A stretch of DNA of 64,000 nucleotides from an uncultured Oscillospiraceae bacterium. Its GTDB lineage: Bacteria; Bacillota; Clostridia; Oscillospirales; Oscillospiraceae. The position numbers were made by a program, and so were the translations under genes. The stretch is from positions 1 to 64,000 of the forward strand of contig CATKZW010000005.1 in NCBI GenBank assembly GCA_949841465.1, in the 5' to 3' direction. Numbering within the stretch: the stretch's first letter is position 1; each line of letters opens with the position of its first letter. The notes below the pieces were generated by a model. That model was not told the DNA's origin and searched no databases. It saw nothing but the letters and a program-made list of their open reading frames with translations. Shown here piece after piece: positions 42,143 through 51,199 of this stretch.

Positions 42143-42787
42143 TCACGTATTGTCTGAGGGGGCCCCCTGTCCGCCGTTGTAGGTGGGCTGGGTCTGATCC
42201 GCCGGGGGCTGGGTGACTTCGCCGCTGCCGCCGTCGCCGCCGCTGCCGCCTTCACCGGCGCCGCCCGTATTATCCACGCCGCCTTCGCCCTCATCGCCTT
42301 CGCCTTCATCACCTTCGCCGGGCACTTCCTCGCCCTCAATGGGGGGCAGCTGGCCGACGGCCATGATCTGATTCAGCGCGTAAGTCTGCACCTTGCCGCT
42401 GGCATCCTTGCCAAAAATGACCTGCTGACCATTTGACACGCCGGTGCCGATTACCAGGACCTCGCGCTCTTCAAGGCTGTTGCCCTCCACGATTCCGATG
42501 GTAACCACCTTGTTTACCAGCGAACTGGCATAGCTCATCACGCTGAGATCGTTCATGTTGGTGATGGCGGTGACCATCTGCATCTGCACCATTTGGTTCA
42601 TCATCTCGCTGGTGTCCATGGTGTCGTCGATGGTCTGGTTTTGGAGCTGCACTACCATGAGCTGGAGGAAGTCCTGCATGCTCAGTTCGGTATTGCCGGC
42701 CCGGCTGGTGCTGTGTTCCACCTTCGGCGTTGTCGCCGCCTTGGTCAGACTAGCGATGTCAGCCATGGAATAATTGCTGACGCCCAT
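42143..42787 (-). CDS. flgD: Hook-capping protein FlgD with Gly/Glu-rich C-terminal tail
   Basis: FlgD is the scaffold on which FlgE assembles. The N-terminal conserved part is present (QDFLQLMVVQLQNQTIDDTM, close to the family LQNQDPLNPMD). The middle has the TVYVDG-like beta region with EGNSLEEREVLVIGTGVSN. The last roughly 60 residues (about 150-214) are a low-complexity Gly/Glu/Pro/Thr tail (GEGDEGEGDEGEGGVDNTGG) that is not part of the fold. Length 214 is normal only because of this tail. Confidence 0.92.
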   Translation of the reverse strand: MGVSNYSMADIASLTKAATTPKVEHSTSRAGNTELSMQDFLQLMVVQLQNQTIDDTMDTSEMMNQMVQMQMVTAITNMNDLSVMSYASSLVNKVVTIGIVEGNSLEEREVLVIGTGVSNGQQVIFGKDASGKVQTYALNQIMAVGQLPPIEGEEVPGEGDEGEGDEGEGGVDNTGGAGEGGSGGDGGSGEVTQPPADQTQPTYNGGQGAPSDNT

Positions 42788-42812
42788 CTGTATTCACGCT
42801 CCTTTCGGAAAA

Positions 42813-43976
42813 TTACAGTTCCCCGTCGGTGGGGATCAGGCCCAGGCGAAGCTGCTGCATAAAGTCCTGGGGGCTGGTATGCTCCCGCTGCTGGCGGCGC
42901 TCCCGCTGCTGGTCCTGCGCGTGGCCGTTATGGCCGTCATAGTTCTGCTGGTTCTGGTTCTGCTGGCTCTCCTGATGGCGTTGGACGTCCACCTCCACGC
43001 TCTGGCGCACGCGGGTGCTGAGCAGCTCCTGGAGATTGGTGGAGTGGCGCTCCAGCAGGGCCCTGGTGTCGTCGTTGCGGGCGCTGATGGCCACGGCCAA
43101 AATGTTGTTCTCCTTCAAGCTGACCTGCACGGTGACCTCGCCCAGATTCTCCGGCGTGAGCTTCACGGTCACGGTGGACTCGCCGCTCTGGATGGCCTGC
43201 ACGATCTGGTTTTCTACCTGCTTGACCACGTTGACCTCATCGGTCTGCTCAGCGTCGTATACCTCGCCCACCTTCACCGGGGCGGCCTTCACGTCGTGGA
43301 ATACACGCTGGGGGGCCTGCTCTACGTCAACGATCTCCACCTGGGCGTCGTCGTCCGCGTCCTGCTGCTGGGGCTGAACCTCCTCAACCACCTGCTTGAT
43401 CACCTGGCCCACCTGCTCGTTCACGACCTCCTCCAGCAGCGCCGCGGGGCTGTTGTCCGCGCCGGGGGCGGTGGCCTCCAGCAGCGCGTCGGCCTCGGGG
43501 TCAGATATGTCGATGATCTGTCCGGAGTCGGTCACAAGCTGCTGCAGCTGGAGCTGTTCCCACGGCTCCAGGCCGGTGATGGGGATGATCTCGGTCTGCC
43601 CGCCCAGATGCGCCAGCACGTACTCGCCGGGCTGGTACGTCGCGATGGTCTCGCCGGTGTCAAAGTCAATCTGTACGGCGCCGATGTTGGGCTGGGTGAA
43701 CCATGCGCCCTGCTCCGCCAGCTTCTTGGCCCGCTCCAGTGCGCTTTCCTGCTTCTGCACGGGGGTCTTTTCGGTCTTCTTTGCAGTGGTCTCCGCCTTG
43801 GCCGGGGCCTTGGCGGGTTCCTCCACCAGGGGGTCTTTCTCCTGGGCCTTCTTGTCCAGCAGCTTCTGGAAATCACTGACCTCGCCGCTGTCGGTCTTGC
43901 CGGTCTTGGGGATGCCTGCGGCCTGGCTGGCAATGGCTTGAAGCATGTTCATAGCCAGGCTGTCTGTCTGTTCCAT
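42813..43976 (-). CDS. fliK: Flagellar hook-length control protein FliK
   Basis: FliK measures hook length and triggers the FlhB specificity switch. The N-terminal part is low complexity, rich in Lys, Ala and Gln. The C-terminal Flg_hook domain (about 280-365) is clear: VTVKLTPENLGEVTVQVSLK, then ALLERHSTNLQELLSTRVRQ. It ends in a Gln/Arg-rich tail. The 387-residue length is normal. Its position between fliJ and flgD agrees with other Gram-positive operons. Confidence 0.93.
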   Translation of the reverse strand: MEQTDSLAMNMLQAIASQAAGIPKTGKTDSGEVSDFQKLLDKKAQEKDPLVEEPAKAPAKAETTAKKTEKTPVQKQESALERAKKLAEQGAWFTQPNIGAVQIDFDTGETIATYQPGEYVLAHLGGQTEIIPITGLEPWEQLQLQQLVTDSGQIIDISDPEADALLEATAPGADNSPAALLEEVVNEQVGQVIKQVVEEVQPQQQDADDDAQVEIVDVEQAPQRVFHDVKAAPVKVGEVYDAEQTDEVNVVKQVENQIVQAIQSGESTVTVKLTPENLGEVTVQVSLKENNILAVAISARNDDTRALLERHSTNLQELLSTRVRQSVEVDVQRHQESQQNQNQQNYDGHNGHAQDQQRERRQQREHTSPQDFMQQLRLGLIPTDGEL

Positions 43977-44049
43977 TTTTCTTACACCTCCTTGATATTG
44001 GGATATTTATTTCCAAACGGCGGGAATCCGCCGAATTGGACCTGGTTTC

Positions 44050-44153
44050 CGCAAAGTCCGCTCCACTTCGTTTCCGCCCGCGGCGAAAACTCCGTTCGCT
44101 CCCTTGCTCCTTCTCTCCCCGCAAGGCCCTGAAAACCGGCTTTGCGGGGACCC
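44050..44153. repeat. Dispersed intergenic repeat, copy B (between fliJ and fliK)
   Basis: Second copy of the element at 31595-31754. It has the same left block (GCAAAGTCC, TTCCGCCcGCGGCGAAA) and right block (TTGCTCCTtCTCTCCC), and ends in an inverted repeat CCCCGCAAGGCC/GGCTTTGCGGGG just after the fliJ stop. It is shorter in the middle than copy A. Confidence 0.75.
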
Positions 44154-44160
44154 TTCTAAT

Positions 44161-44613
44161 CTATGCGCTGATGCCGGCCCGGACCCGGGCGGAGCTGACG
44201 AATTCGTCAATGAGGACCTCCTCGCTCTTGGCCACCTCTTTGTTATAGAGATCCAGCTTCTTTTCCTTCAGCTTCTCAATGGAGGAGGTGTCGATCTTGG
44301 CATCCACCACCTCCTGGCGCTTGGCGTCCTCCTTTTTGCGCAGCTCCTCCAGCTTGTCGGTCTCCCGCTGGATGTTCCGCTCCAGCACCCGCAGGCCGTT
44401 CTGATAGACCATGGCGTCGGTGATGGTGATGCCCTCGGCCTTGCGGCGGCTGTACTCCGCGTCGCAGTCCCGGTAGTCCTGCCACGCAGCCTCCAGCACC
44501 CCTTCCTGCTCCCGGACCTGGGCCAAAATGGCGGCGTGTTCACCCTGGAGGGCTTCCAGCACCTGTTCCTTGTAGGACAGCACCGAGTCCAGGGAGAATT
44601 TGAATTTCTTCAT
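44161..44613 (-). CDS. fliJ: Flagellar export protein FliJ
   Basis: FliJ is a coiled-coil protein that sits in the FliI ATPase ring and couples it to FlhA. The 150-residue product is highly charged and helical throughout (FSLDSVLSYKEQVLEALQGE at the start, then ERNIQRETDKLEELRKKEDA). Basic and acidic heptads fit a two-helix coiled coil. It follows fliI by 22 bases. Confidence 0.9.
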   Translation of the reverse strand: MKKFKFSLDSVLSYKEQVLEALQGEHAAILAQVREQEGVLEAAWQDYRDCDAEYSRRKAEGITITDAMVYQNGLRVLERNIQRETDKLEELRKKEDAKRQEVVDAKIDTSSIEKLKEKKLDLYNKEVAKSEEVLIDEFVSSARVRAGISA

Positions 44614-44635
44614 CTATCTCTCGCCCCTTGAAGGA

Positions 44636-45946
44636 TCATTTCAGGATCTTGGCCATCTCCGCCACGCACTGGTCGTAGGAGAAGGCCTCGTTCACATCCT
44701 GGGTCAGAAAATCGTTCACCGCGTCGATTTTGGACATGGCAAAGTCCAGCTTCCGGTTGCTGCCCGGCTTGTAGGCCCCGATAGCCACCAGGTCAGCGTT
44801 CTTTTCGTAGACGCTCATGATGTCCCGGATGCGGGAGGCCAGCTGCCGGTGCTCCGGGGGGACAATCTCCACCATCAAACGGGAAATACTGGCCGACACG
44901 TCGATGGCGGGGTAGTGGTTGGCGTTTGCCAGCTGGCGGGATAGCACGATGTGCCCGTCCAGGATACCGCGGACGGTGTCCGCGATAGGCTCGTTGGTGT
45001 CGTCGCCCTCCACCAGCACGGTGTACACCCCGGTGATGGAGCCCCGGCTGAAGTTGCCGCTGCGCTCCAGCAGCTTGGGCATTTCCGCGTACATGGAGGG
45101 GGTATAGCCTCTGGACACCGGCGGCTCGCCGATGGCCAGACCAATCTCACGCTGGGCCATGGCGAAGCGTGTGAGGGAATCCATCATCAGCAGCACGTCG
45201 TAGCCCTGGTCTCGAAAATATTCCGCGATGCCGGTGGCCACACTGGGGCACCGCATGCGCAGCATGGCGGGTTGGTCGGAGGTGGCCACCACCAGAATGG
45301 ACCGCTTCATGCCCTCCGGGCCCAGGTCCTTTTCCACAAACTCAAGAACTTCTCGTCCACGTTCGCCCACCAGGGCGATGACATTGATGTCGGCGGTGAC
45401 GTTCTTGGCGATCATGCCCATCAGGGTGGACTTGCCCACGCCGGAGCCGGCAAAAATGCCGATACGCTGGCCCTTGCCGATGGTAATCATGCCGTCGATG
45501 GCCTTCACGCCGAACTGGATGCGCTCCCGGATGGGGGGGCGCTGGAGAGGGTTGATGTACCCGCCGCCCACGCAGTAGGAGGTGCCCCCCTCGAAGGGAC
45601 CCTTGCCGTCAATGGGCTGGCCCAGGGCATTGATAATGCGCCCCCGGAGGAACTCCCCCACCTGCAGGGTGAGCTGCCGACCGGTGTTGCGCACGAAGTT
45701 GCCTGCCGAGATGCCGCTCATGTCCGAGTAGGGCATGAGCAGGATGCGGTCGTTCTTGAAGCCCACCACCTCGGCGGTAACCTGCCCGCCGGAGTCGCCG
45801 TTGTAGATGCGGCAAATGTCGCCCACAGCGGCCCGTCCGCCGGAGGCCTCAATGGACATACCTACAATATTCTCGATTTTTCCCGTCAGGCTGTAGGGCT
45901 CCGCGTTATAGACCTGCCGGGTCATTTGTTGAAATACGGAAGGCAT
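44636..45946 (-). CDS. fliI: Flagellar export ATPase FliI
   Basis: FliI is the hexameric ATPase of flagellar type III export. Walker A is FAGSGVGKSTLMGMIA, the Walker B region is DVLLMMDSLTRFAMAQREIG, and the family segment PPVSRGYTPSMYAEMPKLLE is complete. The 436-residue length is normal. The start ATG at 45946 follows the fliH stop by 72 bases. FliH and FliJ, its regulators, are adjacent. Confidence 0.97.
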   Translation of the reverse strand: MPSVFQQMTRQVYNAEPYSLTGKIENIVGMSIEASGGRAAVGDICRIYNGDSGGQVTAEVVGFKNDRILLMPYSDMSGISAGNFVRNTGRQLTLQVGEFLRGRIINALGQPIDGKGPFEGGTSYCVGGGYINPLQRPPIRERIQFGVKAIDGMITIGKGQRIGIFAGSGVGKSTLMGMIAKNVTADINVIALVGERGREVLEFVEKDLGPEGMKRSILVVATSDQPAMLRMRCPSVATGIAEYFRDQGYDVLLMMDSLTRFAMAQREIGLAIGEPPVSRGYTPSMYAEMPKLLERSGNFSRGSITGVYTVLVEGDDTNEPIADTVRGILDGHIVLSRQLANANHYPAIDVSASISRLMVEIVPPEHRQLASRIRDIMSVYEKNADLVAIGAYKPGSNRKLDFAMSKIDAVNDFLTQDVNEAFSYDQCVAEMAKILK

Positions 45947-46018
45947 GTTGATACTCCGCCGGCCTTATGCTTCAGAGCCTCGTTCCCGGCCTGGGAGAAG
46001 GGAGACCCTGCCGAATGT

Positions 46019-46987
46019 TCAGTGGAACAGGTTCATGCCCGACGCGCTGTTGGCAGTATCCATGAGGATGGTCCGCAGGTTGTTCAGCTGTGTGGCCGCG
46101 CTGGCGTCCACAATCTCGTCGGGCATTTCAATGATACAGGTGCCCGACTCGTCGTCGGACATGGGGATGATGCGCACCCGGTCGGACAGGGCGCTGAGCG
46201 CCCCGGACAGTGAGGCCGGGATCTGGGTGAGCCGCTTGGCGTCGCACTCAGAGATATAGATATGCACCCATTCTTTTTTCTTGCGCTTGTCAATGGCGGT
46301 CTGGATCATGCGGCTGATGACGTCGGCGCTGCTCTTCAGGCTGACGCACACCACCTTTTCCGCCACCGCCATGGCCAGGTCCCGCAGGTCGGCCACGCTC
46401 TGGTCCATCTGCCGGTCCAGGGCGACGCCCGCCTGCTCCATAAAGCGGTGGACCTCCTCCTCCTGGCGGCGGGCCTGCTCCTCCCGGAGCTGTCTGGACT
46501 CCTCCCCCGCCTGGGCCATGCCGGCCACGTAGCCCTCCTGATAGCCCTCTTCCCGGGCCTTGGCAAATACGTTCTCCGCCTCCCGGTCGGCGTCGTCACG
46601 GGCCTGCTGCAGAATGCGCTCCGCCTCCCGCCGGGCGTCGGCCAGGATCTCCTCAGCCTGGACCTGGGCAAAGGTAATGGGACCGTCCTTTGCCTCCGGG
46701 TCCGGCTCAGGCTCTTCCTCTGCCTCGGGCTCACCCTCCGGCTCCGGGTCGGCGATCAGCACGTCGAACCCGCCCTGAGGCTCCTCCCCGTCCTCCTCCT
46801 CGTCGTCAAACGAGGGGAACAGGGTGCGGTCAATGGTCTCGTTCTCCCCGTCCTGGGGCTCATCCGCCAGCTCCGACGCATCGGGGAAGCGGTAGGTTTC
46901 CACCTTGGTTTCGGATTCGGACTTGCCCTTCGCTTCCCCAAAAAGGAACGCTTTAAATATGTTAGGCAATGATATCGTCCTTTCCAC
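46019..46987 (-). CDS. fliH: Flagellar assembly protein FliH with long acidic N-terminal region
   Basis: FliH binds and restrains FliI. The C-terminal part (about 120-322) matches FliH: a coiled coil rich in Ala, Arg and Glu (EEILADARREAERILQQARD), then DLAMAVAEKVVCVSLKSSAD. The first roughly 110 residues are unusually acidic (for example FDDEEEDGEEPQGG and EPEGEPEAEEEPEPDPEAKD), making the protein longer (322) than the usual 220-260. The start overlaps fliG by 26 bases. Confidence 0.88.
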   Translation of the reverse strand: MERTISLPNIFKAFLFGEAKGKSESETKVETYRFPDASELADEPQDGENETIDRTLFPSFDDEEEDGEEPQGGFDVLIADPEPEGEPEAEEEPEPDPEAKDGPITFAQVQAEEILADARREAERILQQARDDADREAENVFAKAREEGYQEGYVAGMAQAGEESRQLREEQARRQEEEVHRFMEQAGVALDRQMDQSVADLRDLAMAVAEKVVCVSLKSSADVISRMIQTAIDKRKKKEWVHIYISECDAKRLTQIPASLSGALSALSDRVRIIPMSDDESGTCIIEMPDEIVDASAATQLNNLRTILMDTANSASGMNLFH

Positions 46988-48047
46988 CCTTGGCGATTAT
47001 GATCTCGTTCTTCTCCTCCAGATCGCGGATGATGTCCACGATGCGCTGCTGGGCGTCCTCCACGTCCTTCATGCGGACATTGGTGGTGATTTCCAGATCG
47101 TCCCGGATGTTCTGGGCCATACGGGTGGACATGTTGCTGAGCAGCTTCTTGGAAACCTCCTCGTTGGCCGCCTTGAGGGCCAGCACCAGATCCCTGGGGT
47201 CGCAGTCTCGGACAAAACGCTGCACGGAGCGGTCGTCCATGGTGATGATGTCCTCGAATACGAACATCCGCTTGCGGATTTCCTCGGCCAGCTCCTGGTC
47301 ATAGGCGGACAGGCCGTCGAAAATGTTTTTCTCGCTGGTGCGGTCGATGTTGTTCATCACATCGGCCACGTAATCGATGCCGCCCACCTTCACGTTGGCG
47401 TTGGTGACGATGCTGGAGAACTTCTTGCGCATTTCTGCCTCGATGATCTTGACGGCCACGGGGGAGACGCTCTCGATCTTGGCCATGCTCTCCACCACCT
47501 GGATCTGCCGCTTCTCGTCCAGCCGGGAGATGACCCCGGCAGCCTTCTCCGGCTCCACGTAGGACAGCACCAGGGAGATGGTCTGGGGCCGCTCGTTCTG
47601 CAGCGCGGAGAACAGGGAGGTCTCGTCCGCCTTCTCCATGAAGGAGAAGCTCCGGTTCTGCAGGGACTTGGTCACCTTGCCCAGCAGCTCGTCGGCCATC
47701 TGTGCACCGTATGCCTTTTCCAGCACCGCGCGGGCGTACTCCAAACCGCCCTCGGTAACCGCCCGGTTGGTGCGGCACAGCTGGTAAAACTCGTTTAAGA
47801 TGGCCTCGGTCTGCTCTGAGCCCAAAAAGCCCATCTTAGCCACTTCCAAGCTGAGCTGCTCCACGTCCTCAGGCTCCATGTGCTTGTAGAGGGCCGAGGC
47901 CCGCTCCACGCCCAGGGCGATGATGACGGTGGCGGCCCGCTGGGCCCCGGTGAGGGGGACTTCATTTTTGATCTGGGGTTTTCCCGCGGGGGCGGCGGGG
48001 GAGGCGGCTTCGGCCGTCTTCTGTTCAGCCACTGCGGCGTCAGCCAT
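46962..48047 (-). CDS. fliG: Flagellar motor switch protein FliG
   Basis: FliG links the MS ring to the C ring and receives torque from MotA. The 361-residue product has the N-terminal FliF-binding domain (GAQRAATVIIALGVERASAL), the middle domain and the C-terminal domain with the charged torque helix (DPRDLVLALKAANEEVSKKL). The ATG at 48047 is preferred over 48056 because GAAGGAG is well placed for it. The first 25 residues are an Ala-rich extension. It overlaps fliF by 8 bases and fliH by 26. Confidence 0.96.
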   Translation of the reverse strand: MADAAVAEQKTAEAASPAAPAGKPQIKNEVPLTGAQRAATVIIALGVERASALYKHMEPEDVEQLSLEVAKMGFLGSEQTEAILNEFYQLCRTNRAVTEGGLEYARAVLEKAYGAQMADELLGKVTKSLQNRSFSFMEKADETSLFSALQNERPQTISLVLSYVEPEKAAGVISRLDEKRQIQVVESMAKIESVSPVAVKIIEAEMRKKFSSIVTNANVKVGGIDYVADVMNNIDRTSEKNIFDGLSAYDQELAEEIRKRMFVFEDIITMDDRSVQRFVRDCDPRDLVLALKAANEEVSKKLLSNMSTRMAQNIRDDLEITTNVRMKDVEDAQQRIVDIIRDLEEKNEIIIAKGGKDDIIA

Positions 48048-49785
48048 GGTCTCCATCCTCCTTCATCCAGCTCTTGATCAGCAGAGCAGCAACCTCCATG
48101 TTCTCGTCCACAAACTCCCGGATGCTCTGTCGCAGCTCCATGCTGCGCTCGGTGTGCAGGTCCATTACGTCGGCGCCCTTGATGGGGTCGCCGTTCTCGT
48201 CCACCGGGATGGGAATGGGCTCGCCGTCGGGCCCGATGATGGGCTCCCCGTCGGGGGACACCATGGTGGTCTTGAGCAGCTCCTCCACGGCCTTCTGCTC
48301 CTCGGCCTGCTTCTTCTTCCTGCCCCGGCGCACCAGCAGGATAACGGTAACCAGAATAATGGCAAACAGCAGCAGCCCGCCGATGGCGGCGAATACCGCC
48401 CAGGGGGGAATGCCCAGGGCCTGGAGATTGTCCAGCCAGGTGGGCTCGGGCGGGGTCTCGGGCGCCTGGTACCAGGGGCCGTTCAGGATGCCCACCTTCT
48501 GGCTCAGGTACTCAGCCTTTTGCAGCTCATACTGCTCGGTGGTCAGCTCCGTCATGTCGATGTCGGGGACAATGCCCACAGTGGAGGCCACAAACTGCCG
48601 CAGATCAGCGGTATTGATGGGGCCGCTCTGGGGGGTGGAATCCACGGACACGCCCACATAGACGTCGGTGAGGGTGGCGCAGTGAATCACCATATAGGTC
48701 TGGGTCTTGGAGTTGTCGAACTCGGTGCCGCCCTCGCCCTTGAGGATGTTCTGGAGCTGGCCCTGGGGCTCGCCGCTCTCCACATAGTCGGGGATCTGCG
48801 AGTTGGTGTTGGTGCCCACCACGCCCCCGGCAGTGGCCTCATCGCCGTTGACAAGCTCGTAGGAGTAGTAGCGGTTACCGATGATGCCCGCGCCGTTGGT
48901 GGAGCCGTCCTGAGCGAACTCAGGCAGGCGGACTTCGTAGTCGTTGACGGTCTTGTCGCCCAGCTCCACGGTGCACCTGACGCTGATGGCCACATGGTCC
49001 TTGCCGTAGGTGGGCTCCAGCACATCCTTCAGCCTCTTGGTAATCTGATTGGCCAGGTACTCCTCTGCCTGGAGCTTTAAAGCGGTAGAATCGGCGGCGC
49101 TGGTGCCCGCAATGTCAAAGCTGTCGTAGGGAGTGCCCTTGCTGTCGCTGACGGACACATTCTCCACATCCAGGTTTGGCACGCTGTGGGAGATATAGTT
49201 GCGGATGGCGGTGACCTGCTCGTTGGTGAGGGTCTTGCCGCTCTCCATGGTGACGATGACGCCCGCGGTGGCGTTCACCACATTGTTGGTGTCCAGTATG
49301 TAGCCGTTATCCTCGCCGGGCTGGATGGTAATCGAAGCGTCCCACACGCCGTCGAAGGCACGGATGGTCTCCTGCATGACCTCAATCAAGGTGACCAGCC
49401 AGGCGGCGTCCCGGTCCCGGACGGTGGACAGGGCGCTGATCCGCTCAAAGTAGCCGCTGTAGGAGGAGTTGGCGTTGGAATACTGCTCCTGGAGCAGCTT
49501 GGCCTTCAGGGTGGCGGCCTGCGCCTCGGGCACCAGGATAGTACCCGTCCCCTCCATGCGGTAGTTTGTGACCCCCTGACTCTCCAGCCAGTTCATAACG
49601 GTAGCCGCTTCCTCGTTGGTGGCCCCGGCAATCAGTGCGGCGTAGGGCCTGGTGTTGAGAAAAACGACTACGCCAATCACCAGGACCAGCAGCACCGCCG
49701 CGATGATGATCCATATTATCTTGGAAACTTTACCAAGGGCTGACTTGATCTTTTCCCAGTAGCCCAAGAGCTTTTCCTTATTCAA
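48040..49785 (-). CDS. fliF: Flagellar MS-ring protein FliF
   Basis: FliF forms the MS ring in the membrane. The 581-residue product has TM1 (WIIIAAVLLVLVIGVVVFL), ring-building motifs (GATNEEAATVMNWLESQGVT, then SVRDRDAAWLVTLIE-like region), a long periplasmic part, and TM2 (FAAIGGLLLFAIILVTVILLV). The C-terminal tail is the FliG-binding segment (LRQSIREFVDENMEVAALLI, then KSWMKED). Length is normal. Confidence 0.96.
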   Translation of the reverse strand: MNKEKLLGYWEKIKSALGKVSKIIWIIIAAVLLVLVIGVVVFLNTRPYAALIAGATNEEAATVMNWLESQGVTNYRMEGTGTILVPEAQAATLKAKLLQEQYSNANSSYSGYFERISALSTVRDRDAAWLVTLIEVMQETIRAFDGVWDASITIQPGEDNGYILDTNNVVNATAGVIVTMESGKTLTNEQVTAIRNYISHSVPNLDVENVSVSDSKGTPYDSFDIAGTSAADSTALKLQAEEYLANQITKRLKDVLEPTYGKDHVAISVRCTVELGDKTVNDYEVRLPEFAQDGSTNGAGIIGNRYYSYELVNGDEATAGGVVGTNTNSQIPDYVESGEPQGQLQNILKGEGGTEFDNSKTQTYMVIHCATLTDVYVGVSVDSTPQSGPINTADLRQFVASTVGIVPDIDMTELTTEQYELQKAEYLSQKVGILNGPWYQAPETPPEPTWLDNLQALGIPPWAVFAAIGGLLLFAIILVTVILLVRRGRKKKQAEEQKAVEELLKTTMVSPDGEPIIGPDGEPIPIPVDENGDPIKGADVMDLHTERSMELRQSIREFVDENMEVAALLIKSWMKEDGDHG

Positions 49786-49834
49786 GTGCCATCGACCCCG
49801 CTCTCCGCATCATTGACTAAGCCGTCGGGCCTGG

Positions 49835-50200
49835 TCAGACGTTCATGCTCTTCAGCTCGTTGTAAGCTTCCAGCGCCCGGTTGCGCATTTCGATGAGCAG
49901 GCTCAGCGAAAGCTCAGCCTTATAGCCAGCCAAGTTGAGCTGTGCGGGGTTATCCAGCTGACCGGTTGCCAGCAGGTACTGGGCCTGGGTAAACTCCGCG
50001 TCCGTGTCCTTCACATCCTGGATCATGTCGCGGAACAGGGAACCAAAGGAGCTCTCTTTAACCTCGTCTAGGGCCAGGGAGGCTTCTTCCTCTTCCTGGC
50101 CCGGCTTGACGGGGGCGGTGATCTTTGGGATGGTATTGGTAATTCCGGTGATCCCGGCGTTCATGGGAATGCCGGCAATGCTTTCAATAGGAGTGCTCAT
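49835..50200 (-). CDS. fliE: Flagellar hook-basal body protein FliE
   Basis: FliE joins the MS ring to the rod. The 121-residue product has a variable N-terminus and the conserved C-terminal helices SFGSLFRDMIQDVKDTDAEF, then LSLLIEMRNRALEAYNELKS. Its position between flgC and fliF is standard. The small N-terminal extension (Thr/Pro/Glu-rich) makes it slightly longer than the usual 100 residues. Confidence 0.94.
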   Translation of the reverse strand: MSTPIESIAGIPMNAGITGITNTIPKITAPVKPGQEEEEASLALDEVKESSFGSLFRDMIQDVKDTDAEFTQAQYLLATGQLDNPAQLNLAGYKAELSLSLLIEMRNRALEAYNELKSMNV

Positions 50201-50237
50201 AGCGCTCTCTCCTTTTTATTTTTAATGAGGCAGGAGC

Positions 50238-50708
50238 TTACCTGCCGATCTCCAGCCCGCTGGAGATGACGGATTTCAGCGTGTTGAACGCGGTGACGTT
50301 GGAGGCAAAGGCCCGGGAAGCGGCCATGGCGTCGGCAATCTCCTTGACCATGTCCACATTGGGCATCTCCAGGTAGCCGTCCTCGTCGGCGTCGGGATGG
50401 GTGGGATCGTAGACAATCTTCATGGGGGACTCATCCTCAATAATTTCAGTGACCCGCACGCCGCCCGCGTTGGGGGTGACCTGCTGGGTGTTGGGGATGA
50501 GGCCGTTGGCCGCGCGGGCCATGGCGGCACGGAAAGAATCCCGCCCGCTGACCGCCTCGAAGACCACCAGCTTCCGGCGGTAGGCGCCCTCGCCGTTCTC
50601 CACCCGGGTGGTCTGGGAATTTGTGACGTTTTCTGATACGATATCCAGCCGCAGCTGCTGGGCGGTGAGGCCGGAGCCGATGATGTTGATGGAATTCATG
50701 AAACCCAT
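50238..50708 (-). CDS. flgC: Flagellar rod protein FlgC
   Basis: FlgC is a proximal rod protein. The 156-residue product has the N-terminal rod motif (LDIVSENVTNSQTTRVENGE) and the C-terminal helix (EIADAMAASRAFASNVTAFN). The rod motif reads TNSQTTRVENG, a good match to the family TNAxTT. Length is typical. It follows flgB by 24 bases. Confidence 0.95.
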   Translation of the reverse strand: MGFMNSINIIGSGLTAQQLRLDIVSENVTNSQTTRVENGEGAYRRKLVVFEAVSGRDSFRAAMARAANGLIPNTQQVTPNAGGVRVTEIIEDESPMKIVYDPTHPDADEDGYLEMPNVDMVKEIADAMAASRAFASNVTAFNTLKSVISSGLEIGR

Positions 50709-50732
50709 AATATGTAACCTCCAGCCAAATGA

Positions 50733-51122
50733 TTACTGACCCTTGATGGCCATGCGCAAAAGGGAGAGCTGCTTGTTGATGGCGCTGTAAACATACTGCT
50801 GCTGATAGGCGTTGCGGATCATCTCCGTCATCTCGGTGGTGACGTTCACGCCGTTGTCGTCCATGCGGGTCTGCTCCTGGGCCTCGAACAGGTTCAGCTC
50901 GGAGTCCTCCAGCACCTCCCGCACCGCCTTGCCCGCCCCCTCGGGGCGGCCGGCCGCCTGCTCCAGCTTCTGGCGGATGGAGTCCTCAAAGGTGACCACC
51001 TTGGCCTTGTAGTTGGGGGTTTCGGCGTTGGCGATATTGTCCAGAATCGCTGCCTGCTTGGTCCAGAGGAATCCCATGGATTTCTCCAGCAGGAGCTGAG
51101 AGTTGCTTGATAAAAAGTCCAT
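50733..51122 (-). CDS. flgB: Flagellar rod protein FlgB, first gene of the fla/che operon
   Basis: FlgB is a proximal rod protein. The 129-residue product shows the rod motif (ILDNIANAETPNYKAKVVTF) and ends in a helix (NAYQQQYVYSAINKQLSLLR). The ATG at 51122 is chosen because AGGAGG is 7 bases upstream and the family begins here; the longer in-frame start at 51158 has no site. It is the first gene of the 31-gene operon, and its upstream region holds two possible promoters. Confidence 0.95.
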   Translation of the reverse strand: MDFLSSNSQLLLEKSMGFLWTKQAAILDNIANAETPNYKAKVVTFEDSIRQKLEQAAGRPEGAGKAVREVLEDSELNLFEAQEQTRMDDNGVNVTTEMTEMIRNAYQQQYVYSAINKQLSLLRMAIKGQ

Positions 51123-51170
51123 AAACCGGCCTCCTGTTCCGCGGGACATGCCCACCATTGTAACACAACT

Positions 51171-51199
51171 ATTATGAAGGATATTAGGAAAAAATGCAA
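51171..51199 (-). promoter_or_regulatory. Proximal sigma-A type promoter for the fla/che operon
   Basis: Minus strand TTGCAT (51199-51194), 17 bases, CATAAT (51176-51171). Transcription would begin about 42 bases before the flgB ATG. Confidence 0.5.

Noticed and set aside
42118-42339. 73-codon frame overlapping the end of flgD
   Set aside because: Ala/Lys-rich shadow of the Gly/Glu tail of FlgD.
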